From: an uncultured Muribaculaceae bacterium
GTDB taxonomy: Bacteria; Bacteroidota; Bacteroidia; Bacteroidales; Muribaculaceae
DNA: 27,099 nt
NCBI GenBank assembly: GCA_910586475.1
Contig: CAJUHM010000034.1
Span: forward strand, 1 to 27,099
Direction of reading: 5' to 3'
The number at the start of each line of letters is the position of its first letter. Positions within the stretch are counted from its first letter, which is position 1. The notes below the pieces were generated by a model, which searched no databases, had not been told where the DNA came from, and saw nothing but the letters and a program-made list of their open reading frames with translations. Both the position numbers and the translations under genes were made by a program. Positions 6,020 through 14,244 of the stretch are shown here, one piece after another.

Positions 6020-7657
6020 ATGATTGAAATTCACGAAAACCTTGACATGCTGTTTGAGACATCGTGGGAGGTTTGCAATAAGATTGGAGGAATTTATACG
6101 GTTCTTTCCACCAAGTCTAAGACGTTGCAGAGGCTATATGGCGACAAACTTGTCTTTGTCGGTCCGGACGTGTGGACAAAAGAGAATCCTTCTCCATTTT
6201 TCAAAGAATCCAGAACACTTTTAAAAGATTGGAAAAATACAGCGCAGTTCCCTGACGGAGTTTCTGTCAGAGTCGGTCGCTGGGATGTGCCGGGCAAGCC
6301 GCTTGCCATTCTGGTTAAGTTCGACGGCATGTATGCAGTAAAGGATGAGTTCTACGGCGAGATGTGGAATCGTTTCGGTGTCGACTCTCTTCATGCCTAT
6401 GGAGACTATGACGAGGCTTGTGCGTTTTCTCATGCAGCCGGTCTGGTGATCGAAAGCCTTTATGGCTATTTCAAGCTTGCCGGCAAGAATGTGATTGCCC
6501 ACTTCGATGAATGGACAACCGGAATGGGGCTTCTTTATGTGAAGTGGCGTCTGCCTGAAGTCGCGACGGTATTCACGACACATGCGACGAGCATCGGACG
6601 CAGTATCTGCGGCAACGGAAAGCCCCTCTATGATTATATGGCCGGCTATAACGGAGACCAGATGGCGCGTGAGCTCAACATGGAGTCGAAGCATTCTCTT
6701 GAAAAGGCAGCAGCTCACCAGTCGGACTGTTTCACCACCGTCAGCGAGATCACGGCCCGTGAGTGCGAACAGCTCCTTGAGCGTAAGCCAGATGTCGTTA
6801 CGCCCAACGGGTTTGAGCCGAACTTTGTTCCGGCTAAGAATAAATTCGCATCGGTCAGAAAAGCGGCACGTGAAACATTGCTTACAGTTGCGCGCAGTCT
6901 GACCGGAAGGGTCATCAGCGATGATGCATTTCTTGTGGCGACGTCCGGCCGTTGCGAGTACAGAAACAAGGGACTTGATGTGTTCCTTGATGCAATGGCA
7001 AAGCTGTCGACAAAGGAACATCGGCGTGATATTGTTGCGTTCGTAATGGTGCCTGCCTGGTGTGAGGCACCTCAGCAGGCATTGTCCGATGCCCTCGCCG
7101 AGGGCATTTCAGCCAATCTGTCATCTCCGTATATGACCCATACGGTCCATAATCCCGGCGATGATGCAATCCTTTGCCGGATGCGTGGACTTGATCCCGA
7201 AGGAACGGTGACGGTTATCTATACGCCGTGCTATCTCAATGGTTCAGACGGAATATTCAACAAGCCTTATTATGATCTGCTGATCGGAATGGATGCGACC
7301 GTCTTCCCGTCGTATTATGAACCGTGGGGTTATACGCCGCTTGAGAGTGTGGCCTTCGGAGTTCCCACAATCACAACTTCGCTGTCTGGATTCGGGCAGT
7401 GGGTTTGCCGGACGTTCACCAATGACTTTGAGAACTGCGGAGTGGTAGTTGTCGACCGGACCGATAGTAATTACGAGATGGTCGCAGAGTCTATCGCCAC
7501 CTCGCTGGAGTTTCTTTGCGGATGTGGTGCTGAAGAAGAGAAGAAGATTGCAGAGAAAGCACGCGCAACAGCTTCCTGCGCGAAGTGGGAACAATTTGCC
7601 GCTTTCTATGAAACAGCATTTGATATAGCACTGTCGAATGCGGCAACCCGCAAATAA
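6020..7657 (+). CDS. Glycogen synthase, GT3 (eukaryote-like) family
   Basis: This enzyme elongates alpha-1,4-glucan, probably from UDP-glucose as GT3 enzymes do, and not from ADP-glucose as GT5 GlgA does. The N-terminus FETSWEVCNKIGGIYTVLSTK (residues about 12-32) closely resembles the animal/fungal enzyme. The C-terminal domain holds the glycosyltransferase signature FPSYYEPWGYTPLES, with the paired Glu434 and Glu442. At 545 residues it lacks the long regulatory C-terminus of the eukaryotic proteins, as expected for Bacteroidetes homologues. It is first in a two-gene unit, with 39 nt before the glucan phosphorylase. No GlgB or GlgC gene is adjacent. Confidence 0.93.
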   Translation: MIEIHENLDMLFETSWEVCNKIGGIYTVLSTKSKTLQRLYGDKLVFVGPDVWTKENPSPFFKESRTLLKDWKNTAQFPDGVSVRVGRWDVPGKPLAILVKFDGMYAVKDEFYGEMWNRFGVDSLHAYGDYDEACAFSHAAGLVIESLYGYFKLAGKNVIAHFDEWTTGMGLLYVKWRLPEVATVFTTHATSIGRSICGNGKPLYDYMAGYNGDQMARELNMESKHSLEKAAAHQSDCFTTVSEITARECEQLLERKPDVVTPNGFEPNFVPAKNKFASVRKAARETLLTVARSLTGRVISDDAFLVATSGRCEYRNKGLDVFLDAMAKLSTKEHRRDIVAFVMVPAWCEAPQQALSDALAEGISANLSSPYMTHTVHNPGDDAILCRMRGLDPEGTVTVIYTPCYLNGSDGIFNKPYYDLLIGMDATVFPSYYEPWGYTPLESVAFGVPTITTSLSGFGQWVCRTFTNDFENCGVVVVDRTDSNYEMVAESIATSLEFLCGCGAEEEKKIAEKARATASCAKWEQFAAFYETAFDIALSNAATRK

Positions 7658-7696
7658 TTAACTACGAATAATATAAACACTGATTAATAAAATAAG

Positions 7697-10255
7697 ATGA
7701 AAATCAAAGTTAGTCAAACAAATGTTCCTGTATGGCATGACGCAACAGTCATTGCCGAACTCCCCCACAGGCTTAAAGCTCTTGACGTAATGTCGAAAAA
7801 CCTCTGGTGGGTTTGGAACAGCGAAGCAAAATCGCTGTTTCGCGACATAAATCCCGATCTCTGGCGTTCGACGGGTGAAAACCCTGTGATGGTGCTTCAG
7901 CGCCTTAGCTCCGAGCGTCTGTCGGAGATTCAGAATGATAAGGAAATGATGGATCGTATTGAACGTGTCTATGCTTCATTCAATGATTATATGTCTAAGC
8001 CGATGCGCAAGGATATTCCGTCGGTCAGCTACTTCTCGATGGAGTACGGTCTGTGCAACTGTCTGAAGATTTATTCGGGCGGTCTCGGTGTGCTTGCAGG
8101 TGACTATATCAAGGAGGCTTCTGACAGCTGCGTTGACATGACAGCAGTCGGCTTCCTCTATCGTTACGGCTATTTCACCCAGTCGCTTTCGGTCGACGGC
8201 CAGCAGATTGCCAACTATGAACCCCAGAACTTCAACCAGCTTCCTATCGAGCAGGTTCTTGAAGAAGATGGTTCGCCCATGATTCTCGAGGTTCCCTACC
8301 ACGACCGTATCATCTACAGCCACGTCTGGCGTGTCAATGTCGGCCGCATGAAGCTCTATCTGATGGACACCGACTTCGATATGAACAGCGAATTCGACCG
8401 TCCGATCACACATAAGCTTTATGGCGGAGACTGGGAAAACCGTATCAAACAGGAGTATCTTCTCGGTGTCGGCGGTGTGCTCATGCTCAAACGTCTTGGC
8501 ATTGAAAATACGATCTACCACTGTAACGAGGGTCACGCCGCTCTGCTCAACCTCCAGCGTCTTGTTGATTTCGTTCAGGAAAAAGGACTCAATTTCGATG
8601 AAGCTCTGGAAATGGTTCGCAGCTCGTCGCTCTATACCGTTCACACACCTGTGCCTGCCGGACACGACTACTTCGACGAGTCGCTCTTCTATAAGTATAT
8701 GCACCAGTATCCCGAAAAACTCGGTATTTCGTGGGCAGACCTTATGAATATGGGTCGCGAGAATCCTGACACAAACGAGCGCTTCTCGATGAGTGTGTTT
8801 GCTCTCAACACTTGTCAGGAGGCCAATGGTGTCAGCTGGCTCCACGGCGAGGTTTCGAAGAAGATGTTTGCCGGAATCTGGAAGGGCTACAGCTGGGAAG
8901 AGAGCCACGTGGGCTACGTTACGAATGGTGTTCACATGCCGACATGGGCTGCTTCCGAGTGGAAGAGCTTCTATGCGAAGCATCTGGGAGAACAGGTGTT
9001 TGATCATCAGAGCGATCCCAATGCATGGAGCGGCATTTTCGAATGTCCCGATGAGGCGATCTGGGAAATGCGTACTCAGATGAAGAATAAATTCATCAAT
9101 TTTGTGAAACGCGACTTCAAGGCTAAATGGCTTGCAAACCAGGGCGATCCCTCGGCAGTTGTCAGCGTTCTTGAAAAAATCAATCCCAACGCTCTGATCA
9201 TCGGTTTTGCACGCCGGTTCGCAACTTACAAACGGGCCCACCTTCTCTTTACCGACCTTGACCGTCTGGCCAAGATTGTTAATAATGAGAAATTCCCCGT
9301 TCAGTTCGTGTTCTCCGGAAAAGCTCATCCGGCAGATGGTGCCGGTCAGGGTTTGATCAAGCATATCATGGAGATTTCACGCCGTCCGGAATTTATCGGT
9401 AAGATCATTTTCCTCGAGGATTACAATATGGTCGTTGCTAAGCGTCTTGTCACTGGTGTGGACATCTGGCTCAATACTCCGACACGTCCGCTCGAAGCAT
9501 CCGGTACGTCTGGAGAAAAGGCAGAGATGAACGGTGTGCTCAACTTCTCTGTGCTTGATGGATGGTGGTATGAAGGCTATCGTTTCAATGAGCAGGCAGG
9601 ATGGGCGCTTACAGACAAGCGTACGTACACGGATCAGGCTCAGCAGGACAAGCTCGACGCTGCTACGATCTATGCCATGCTTGAAAATGAAATTATCCCG
9701 CTTTATTTCGCCAAGAACTCGAAGGGTTATTCGCCCGAGTGGGTGCAGTATATCAAGCGCTCGATCGGTCATATCGCACCTCATTTCACAATGAAGCGCA
9801 TGATCGACGATTATATCGAACGCTTCTACAATCCTGAAGCTGCTCGTTTCGGCAAACTCAAGGCCGATGACTATGCTCTTGCCAAGGAGATCGTTGCATG
9901 GAAGAATAAAGTTGTTGACGCGTGGGATGGTGTCCGGGTGCTTGACATCGAAGGTTCAGGTCCGAAACAGTGTTTCACCGGCAATAAGTTCAATGTCCGT
10001 ATCAAGGTAGACACTAATGGTCTTGGCCGTGCCCTCGGCCTCGAATCTGTGTCATATCAGGTTGAGGACGGCGTTGAGCATCTCCACTCTGTCGCTCCGT
10101 TCAAGGTTGTTGCCGAGGAGGGAAATGTCGTGACCTACGAACTTTCAGATGAGGTTAAGGATCCGGGTGTTTACCGTTATGCATACCGCATTGTTCCGGT
10201 CAATCCGAATATTCCCCATCGTCAGGACTTCGCCTATGTGAAGTGGATCGGATAA
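7697..10255 (+). CDS. glgP: Alpha-glucan (glycogen) phosphorylase, GT35
   Basis: This PLP-dependent enzyme releases glucose 1-phosphate from the ends of alpha-1,4-glucans. The 852-residue protein starts with the DUF3417 domain (about 20-120, KNLWWVWNSEA) found in the short, archaeal/Thermotoga-like branch. The catalytic domain follows: VSYFSMEYGL near 113, HCNEGHAAL near 275, VTNGVHMPTW, GFARRFATYKRA and VDIWLNTPTRPLEASGTSGEK. Lys608 in GTSGEKAEMNG is the expected PLP-binding lysine. It shares a transcript with glycogen synthase, so synthesis and breakdown enzymes are co-expressed, which implies control by effectors. A very long antisense reading frame inside it is only a codon-bias shadow. 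Confidence 0.95.
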   Translation: MKIKVSQTNVPVWHDATVIAELPHRLKALDVMSKNLWWVWNSEAKSLFRDINPDLWRSTGENPVMVLQRLSSERLSEIQNDKEMMDRIERVYASFNDYMSKPMRKDIPSVSYFSMEYGLCNCLKIYSGGLGVLAGDYIKEASDSCVDMTAVGFLYRYGYFTQSLSVDGQQIANYEPQNFNQLPIEQVLEEDGSPMILEVPYHDRIIYSHVWRVNVGRMKLYLMDTDFDMNSEFDRPITHKLYGGDWENRIKQEYLLGVGGVLMLKRLGIENTIYHCNEGHAALLNLQRLVDFVQEKGLNFDEALEMVRSSSLYTVHTPVPAGHDYFDESLFYKYMHQYPEKLGISWADLMNMGRENPDTNERFSMSVFALNTCQEANGVSWLHGEVSKKMFAGIWKGYSWEESHVGYVTNGVHMPTWAASEWKSFYAKHLGEQVFDHQSDPNAWSGIFECPDEAIWEMRTQMKNKFINFVKRDFKAKWLANQGDPSAVVSVLEKINPNALIIGFARRFATYKRAHLLFTDLDRLAKIVNNEKFPVQFVFSGKAHPADGAGQGLIKHIMEISRRPEFIGKIIFLEDYNMVVAKRLVTGVDIWLNTPTRPLEASGTSGEKAEMNGVLNFSVLDGWWYEGYRFNEQAGWALTDKRTYTDQAQQDKLDAATIYAMLENEIIPLYFAKNSKGYSPEWVQYIKRSIGHIAPHFTMKRMIDDYIERFYNPEAARFGKLKADDYALAKEIVAWKNKVVDAWDGVRVLDIEGSGPKQCFTGNKFNVRIKVDTNGLGRALGLESVSYQVEDGVEHLHSVAPFKVVAEEGNVVTYELSDEVKDPGVYRYAYRIVPVNPNIPHRQDFAYVKWIG

Positions 10256-10278
10256 AATTATTCGGCCCCAAATGATAT

Positions 10279-10322
10279 GAAATGGCGGGATTTCGCAAAA
10301 CTTTGCGTGGTCCCGCCATTTC
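10279..10322 (+). terminator. Hairpin after glgP
   Basis: A perfect 12-bp outer stem (GAAATGGCGGGA 10279-10290 against 10311-10322) contains a second inner stem CGCAAA/TTTGCG. It begins 24 nt after the glgP stop. The sequence beyond it (TATATGG) has no real T-run, so its strength is uncertain. Confidence 0.65.
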
Positions 10323-10336
10323 TATATGGTCTCATG

Positions 10337-10368
10337 TTTGTAAAACTATGCCGGAATCATTAATTTTG
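10337..10368 (+). promoter_or_regulatory. Promoter of pyrK-pyrD
   Basis: TTTG (10337-10340), a 20-nt spacer and TAATTTTG (10361-10368) match the consensus exactly. The pyrK ATG follows 26 nt after the -7 box. Confidence 0.75.
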
Positions 10369-10394
10369 CATAAAATAAATTTCATTCCCCGATC

Positions 10395-11165
10395 ATGAAA
10401 AAAGAAAAAAAGGATTTTATTGTGGTTGAGAACTGCTGTCTCAGCCCGATATATTCGCTTTTGAAACTGGCTCCGGCAGATGGGGCTGAACTGTCGGCCG
10501 TCCGTCCCGGTCAGTTTGTACAGGTTTCGGTTGACGGAAGCAAGACAACTTTTCTCCGACGTCCGATCTCGATCTGCCGTCTGGACAGGCAGTCCAATCA
10601 TCTTTGGCTTCTCGTCCGGCTGGCTGGCGAAGGAACTGCTGCGCTGCTGAGCCTGGCTGAAGGCAGTCGTCTGAATCTTATACTGCCCCTCGGCAATGGC
10701 TTTCCGTTGCCGGAAGGTGCGTGCCGGATTCTGCTCGTCGGCGGTGGTGTAGGTGTCGCTCCTCTTCTGCAGCTTGGCATTGAGCTGGCGGAAAAGGGTT
10801 ATAAACCAGAGATCCTTCTGGGCGCACGGTCGCAGAGCGATCTGCTTCTGGTTGATGAATTCAGAAAGATCGGAACTGTACACCTCTCGACTGATGACGG
10901 CTCTGCCGGAGAGAGGGGAGTCGTCACGCTTAACACGGCTATTAGGATCGGCTGGGATCGTATCTATTGCTGTGGGCCGGCTCCGATGATGAAAGCTGTT
11001 GCCGGAGTGGCGCGCAATATAGGAGCGGAGTGTTATGTCTCGCTTGAAAATATGATGGCATGCGGACTCGGCGCGTGTCTCTGTTGTGTTGAAAAAACAG
11101 TCAAAGGAAATGTGTGTGTATGCACTGAAGGTCCTGTATTTGATATAAAAGATCTGACATGGTAA
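10395..11165 (+). CDS. pyrK: Dihydroorotate dehydrogenase electron transfer subunit
   Basis: PyrK passes electrons from the PyrD flavin to NAD+ through FAD and a [2Fe-2S] cluster in class 1B dihydroorotate dehydrogenase. The 256-residue protein has the ferredoxin reductase-like layout: an FAD-binding RRPISI at 55-60, a nucleotide-binding GGGVGVAPL at 116-124, and a C-terminal Cys cluster with C223, C228, C231 and a fourth ligand at C241 or C243. It is translated first in the pyrK-pyrD unit, and its stop overlaps the pyrD start by 7 nt, which suggests coupled translation of the two subunits. Confidence 0.95.
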   Translation: MKKEKKDFIVVENCCLSPIYSLLKLAPADGAELSAVRPGQFVQVSVDGSKTTFLRRPISICRLDRQSNHLWLLVRLAGEGTAALLSLAEGSRLNLILPLGNGFPLPEGACRILLVGGGVGVAPLLQLGIELAEKGYKPEILLGARSQSDLLLVDEFRKIGTVHLSTDDGSAGERGVVTLNTAIRIGWDRIYCCGPAPMMKAVAGVARNIGAECYVSLENMMACGLGACLCCVEKTVKGNVCVCTEGPVFDIKDLTW

Positions 11166-12070
11166 ACCTTAAAGTTAATATAGGCTCTCTCGAGCTTAAG
11201 AATCCGGTGCTGACAGCTTCCGGAACGTTCGGTTATGGAACAGAGTTCACTGATTTTATAGATCTTTCCCGTCTTGGCGGTTTTATCGTCAAGGGAACGA
11301 CACTTGAACCTCGTGAAGGAAATGATTATCCCCGCATGGCCGAGACTCCTTCCGGAATGCTCAATGCGGTCGGCTTGCAAAACAAAGGTGTCGATTATTT
11401 CATTGAAAAGATTTATCCTCAGATTACTGAATACGGTTCAACGCCGATTGTGAACGTATCCGGTGCAAAAATTGAGGATTATGTCGCAGTATGCGAAAAG
11501 TTGGGTTCGCAGACAGATATTAAGGCGATCGAAGTCAATATCTCGTGTCCGAATGTGAAGCAGGGGGGTATGGCTTTCGGGACGACTGCTGCGGGTGCAG
11601 CCCAGGTAACAAAGGCTGTCCGTCAGGCTTTCCCCGGGATTGTTATTGTCAAACTTTCTCCGAATGTGACCGACATAACCGAGATCGCAAAGGCCGTCGA
11701 GGCAGAGGGCGCTGACAGCGTCTCTTTGATCAACACGCTCATGGGAATGGCAATCGATGTCGAACGTCGCAAACCGATGCTGTCGACGATCACAGGCGGT
11801 CTCTCGGGTCCGGCGGTGCGGCCGGTTGCCGTCCGAATGGTTTGGCAGACAGCTAAGGCTGTAGGCATACCGGTTGTCGGACTCGGAGGTATCATGAATG
11901 GTCGTGACGCGCTCGAATTTATACTTGCCGGAGCTACTGCTATTGAGGTCGGCACAGCAAATTTTATTGATCCGGCTGTAACGATCGGGATTGTAGACTA
12001 TATCGAGGAGTATTGCTCGCGTCACGGAGTCAGGGATATCCGCGAACTTATTGGTGCGATCAACCAGTAG
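11159..12070 (+). CDS. pyrD: Dihydroorotate dehydrogenase (NAD+), catalytic subunit, class 1B
   Basis: PyrD oxidises dihydroorotate to orotate with FMN, the fourth step of pyrimidine synthesis, in the cytosol. The 303-residue TIM barrel shows LTASGTFGYG at 18-27, the substrate loop NAVGLQNKG at 69-77 and NISCPNVK at 127-134, where Cys130 is the catalytic base that marks class 1 enzymes. The FMN-phosphate region is near VVGLGGIMNGRDALE. The presence of pyrK immediately upstream makes class 1B, NAD-linked, the right assignment. A strong hairpin follows the gene. Confidence 0.96.
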   Translation: MVNLKVNIGSLELKNPVLTASGTFGYGTEFTDFIDLSRLGGFIVKGTTLEPREGNDYPRMAETPSGMLNAVGLQNKGVDYFIEKIYPQITEYGSTPIVNVSGAKIEDYVAVCEKLGSQTDIKAIEVNISCPNVKQGGMAFGTTAAGAAQVTKAVRQAFPGIVIVKLSPNVTDITEIAKAVEAEGADSVSLINTLMGMAIDVERRKPMLSTITGGLSGPAVRPVAVRMVWQTAKAVGIPVVGLGGIMNGRDALEFILAGATAIEVGTANFIDPAVTIGIVDYIEEYCSRHGVRDIRELIGAINQ

Positions 12071-12140
12071 GCAGATATTGGTGAACGCGTCTAAATAATA
12101 GCGAGACCACTCAGCGGAGTATTGTGTCTCATATTCAAAC

Positions 12141-12183
12141 AAAACAGAGAGCCGGAATCTCAAAATTCCGGCTCTCTGTTTTT
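12141..12183 (+). terminator. Bidirectional terminator between pyrD and the LuxR-type gene
   Basis: A perfect 18-bp stem (12141-12158 against 12165-12182) with a 6-nt loop ends in TGTTTTT on the plus strand. Because the stem begins AAAACA, it also gives a T-run on the minus strand. It can therefore end both pyrKD and the opposing DUF5606/hemerythrin/LuxR operon. Confidence 0.9.
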
Positions 12184-12211
12184 AGGGGGAGGAGTGTCAG
12201 CCAGAGAATTC

Positions 12212-12808
12212 CTATCGAGTCGGAATGTTCGAGATTTCGTCGAGCGAAACGAGTTTGCTGACAATGGCGAAAATTGTCAGACCGGCGGGTGAATGAATAC
12301 GCAATTTTGAGGCAATGTTGCGCCGGTGGGTCATCACAGTGTTGACTGAAAGATTGATTTCTGCTGCGATCTCTTTATTAGACAGCCCTTTGACTATTCG
12401 CCTGATGATTTCTTTCTCGCGTGGTGTCAGGTCGTTGGGTCCCATCTCTGTCGGTACTACGATAGTGCGTTTCAAGGCTTCTGCCAACGCCTGCGGGCCA
12501 TCATAGATCGATAGAGTCGCGTCGACAGACGTCATCGTTGACGGAGGGAGTGCCGCATGGTAAAGGCCGATCAGAGCGGAGATTCCCGGCAGTTCGGATC
12601 TGATGTGGACGAGTTCGGAAAGGGCGGTCGAATCCGAAATGTCGGCTATTATGGCAGTTGGTTTCAGCCGCTGGGCGGTCTGGAATAATTCGGCTGGGCT
12701 GATGCTGACGGCTTCAAGTGATAGTTCTTTGACTTCGGAGATGATCGAAAGAAGGCCTGCAGTCAGAATCGGGGCGTCGGTCGCCACTATGACGGTTAGT
12801 CGTTTCAT
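12212..12808 (-). CDS. LuxR/NarL-type regulator with degenerate receiver-like domain
   Basis: The 198-residue protein has an N-terminal receiver-like domain (about 4-120) and a C-terminal LuxR-type helix-turn-helix (about 128-190, LTPREKEIIRRIVKGLSNKE then INLSVNTVMTHRRNI), so it should bind DNA. In the receiver part, Asp56 in IIADIS could be the phosphoacceptor. Only one acidic residue (Asp11) stands where two are usual, and the conserved Lys near the end of the domain appears absent (LSIYDGPQALAEAL). Classical phosphorylation is therefore doubtful, and no histidine kinase is nearby. Its ATG overlaps the stop of the hemerythrin gene by 4 nt (ATGA), so the two are translationally coupled and probably act together. 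Targets are unknown. Confidence 0.85.
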   Translation of the reverse strand: MKRLTVIVATDAPILTAGLLSIISEVKELSLEAVSISPAELFQTAQRLKPTAIIADISDSTALSELVHIRSELPGISALIGLYHAALPPSTMTSVDATLSIYDGPQALAEALKRTIVVPTEMGPNDLTPREKEIIRRIVKGLSNKEIAAEINLSVNTVMTHRRNIASKLRIHSPAGLTIFAIVSKLVSLDEISNIPTR

Positions 12809-13503
12809 TCTTTCCTAAGGGTATGTTCCAGCTCGCTCACCATCGGCACGAGAATGTAGTTTTCAATGTCGTGGTGGGAACTGAGATCGGCCTCGCAGTT
12901 GTAGATGTCGACCAGAACGTCATACATTTTGTCGGGCATCGATGTTGTGTAATAGCGCAAAATGATATTTTTAAGCTCGTTGAGCTTTTCGCTTATTTTG
13001 TCATGGTGCTGGCTGAATGTCGCGATCGAATAGGCGGGATTGCGGTCGCGGGAGTTCAGGCTTCTGACGTATGGCCAGACATGCTTTTCCTCGTAGTTGA
13101 AGTGGTTTTCCACCTGATTCACGTAGTTGTCGAAAAAGCTGATGATGGCGGGATTAATATCAGCGTGAGCCGGGTCCAGAGCGTTGATGAGATTCTGACG
13201 TATGTGGGGGAGTTTGTAAGCCAGAAAATAGTCGTGGGAGTTGTGGAGGAAATCCACGATGCTGACGGCTGCTTTTGCTGATGCTTTGTCGGACGGTATG
13301 ATTCCTGACAGTATAAAGTTGACAACCAGCAGGAAGATGCCGGCATCGACACCTGCTTCCGCGCAGACCTCGCCGATAGTCTTGTTGCCGACCCCCAAAG
13401 GCATCGAAAAACGACTCAGGATGGGGAGGATGTTGAAATCCTCCTCAACCAGGTCGATTATTGTGTCGTGTGCCGTAAACGTACGGTTGATTTTGCGTGA
13501 CAT
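12805..13503 (-). CDS. Hemerythrin-domain protein of the RIC/YtfE type, lacking the usual Cys pair
   Basis: This 232-residue protein resembles the di-iron RIC proteins (YtfE, ScdA) that act in nitrosative and oxidative damage to Fe-S clusters. The candidate iron ligands His90, His134, Glu138, His166, His210 and Glu214 reproduce the spacing of the E. coli YtfE ligands closely. The N-terminal segment (about 15-62) aligns with the ScdA_N domain, but the usual CCGG is replaced by PLGVGNK and only one Cys (Cys47) is close by. A repair role that depends on that Cys pair is thus uncertain, and O2 or NO sensing is a fair alternative. The gene lies 32 nt downstream of the DUF5606 gene and overlaps the regulator gene by 4 nt. 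Confidence 0.85.
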   Translation of the reverse strand: MSRKINRTFTAHDTIIDLVEEDFNILPILSRFSMPLGVGNKTIGEVCAEAGVDAGIFLLVVNFILSGIIPSDKASAKAAVSIVDFLHNSHDYFLAYKLPHIRQNLINALDPAHADINPAIISFFDNYVNQVENHFNYEEKHVWPYVRSLNSRDRNPAYSIATFSQHHDKISEKLNELKNIILRYYTTSMPDKMYDVLVDIYNCEADLSSHHDIENYILVPMVSELEHTLRKE

Positions 13504-13535
13504 GCAGATGAGGAGAGTGCTAAATTGTTGAATGA

Positions 13536-13976
13536 TTACGCATTGTTAGCCGTTTCAGCAGCTTCGGCAGCTTCATCTTCGGCGATTTCTTTGTCCTTGA
13601 GCTCAGTGATGCCGGCCGAGATGAGTTCGTTATACCATGCGAAAACTTTGCGGATGTCAGTGGTGTAGACGCGTTCGCGGTCATAGTCGGGGAGGATCTC
13701 TCCAAAATATTCACGGAGTTCGGTCTCAGACATTTTTTTATAGTCCACAGCAGCTCCGCTGTTTTTCTCTTTGATGGTTTCAAAAATCTCTTTCAGCGGA
13801 ACGTCGCTCTCGGGGGTGTAGATTGAAATGTCGCCGAGCGAGACAACTTTGTCGTGGGCATAGGCCGGAGTTCTTTTGCCGGTCGAGAGAGACTCGACGA
13901 TCAGCATGTTTTTGCCTTGGTTGACAAGTCTGAATAGGCCTGGACGACCTGCTATGGAAAGAATTCTATTGATCAT
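13536..13976 (-). CDS. DUF5606 family protein
   Basis: The 146-residue protein begins MINRILSIAGRPGLFRLVNQ and continues KNMLIVESLSTGKR, matching the small Bacteroidetes-specific DUF5606 family, whose function is unknown. It is soluble with no signal peptide, and the last 15 residues are an acidic Ala/Glu-rich tail. I use the ATG at 13974-13976, since an upstream in-frame ATG at 14087 would cross the promoter at 14037-14044. The gene is first in a likely three-gene unit with the hemerythrin protein and the LuxR-type regulator. The link may be incidental, because DUF5606 genes are widely conserved housekeeping-type genes (inference). Confidence 0.85.
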   Translation of the reverse strand: MINRILSIAGRPGLFRLVNQGKNMLIVESLSTGKRTPAYAHDKVVSLGDISIYTPESDVPLKEIFETIKEKNSGAAVDYKKMSETELREYFGEILPDYDRERVYTTDIRKVFAWYNELISAGITELKDKEIAEDEAAEAAETANNA

Positions 13977-14036
13977 TTTTTGTGAGATTGATGAGTTTTG
14001 ATTTTTATTAGTAGCCCCAAACGGGATTTCTTTTTG

Positions 14037-14044
14037 CAAAAATA
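14037..14044 (-). promoter_or_regulatory. -7 box of the DUF5606-hemerythrin-LuxR unit
   Basis: On the minus strand TATTTTTG (14044-14037) matches the -7 consensus, 60 nt upstream of the DUF5606 ATG. The -33 position holds only a T-run (TTTTTT) and no clear TTTG. Confidence 0.5.
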
Positions 14045-14131
14045 ACACAATTTTATGAAATCTGAAAAAATGATATGCTGAAATCACAGAATGATCGGTT
14101 GTGAAATGGTGATTCTTTCGTGGATTTTCGT

Positions 14132-14139
14132 TAATTTTG
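14132..14139 (+). promoter_or_regulatory. Possible -7 box of the Yip1-like/smpB unit
   Basis: TAATTTTG at 14132-14139 fits the -7 consensus, but no TTTG occurs at the standard distance. Transcription from here would give a leader of about 100 nt. That leader contains a small nested hairpin: CTGGA 14185-14189 against TCCAG 14194-14198, inside CCTCAG 14162-14167 against CTGAAGG 14200-14206. Confidence 0.35.
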
Positions 14140-14244
14140 TAGGCTTCAAGTAAGCGTGTGTCCTCAGGCTGTATCGGGCTTGTTCTGGAGTTGTCCAGGC
14201 TGAAGGGGGCAAGTATGGTTTAACAATATTATTTTCGATCAATA

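Noticed and set aside
6221..7021. 266-codon minus-strand frame inside the glycogen synthase gene
   Set aside because: It is antisense to conserved GT3 sequence, has no family features, and is a codon-bias shadow.
7976..9364. 462-codon reading frame on the minus strand inside glgP
   Set aside because: It is wholly antisense to a clear glucan phosphorylase with intact motifs, shows no recognisable domain, and is explained by codon bias of the real gene.
11438..12163. 241-codon minus-strand frame over pyrD
   Set aside because: It is antisense to pyrD and begins inside the bidirectional terminator, so it is not a gene.
12823..13281. 152-codon plus-strand frame over the hemerythrin gene
   Set aside because: It is opposite to a gene with complete di-iron ligands and its Val/Asp-rich product is a typical antisense artefact.
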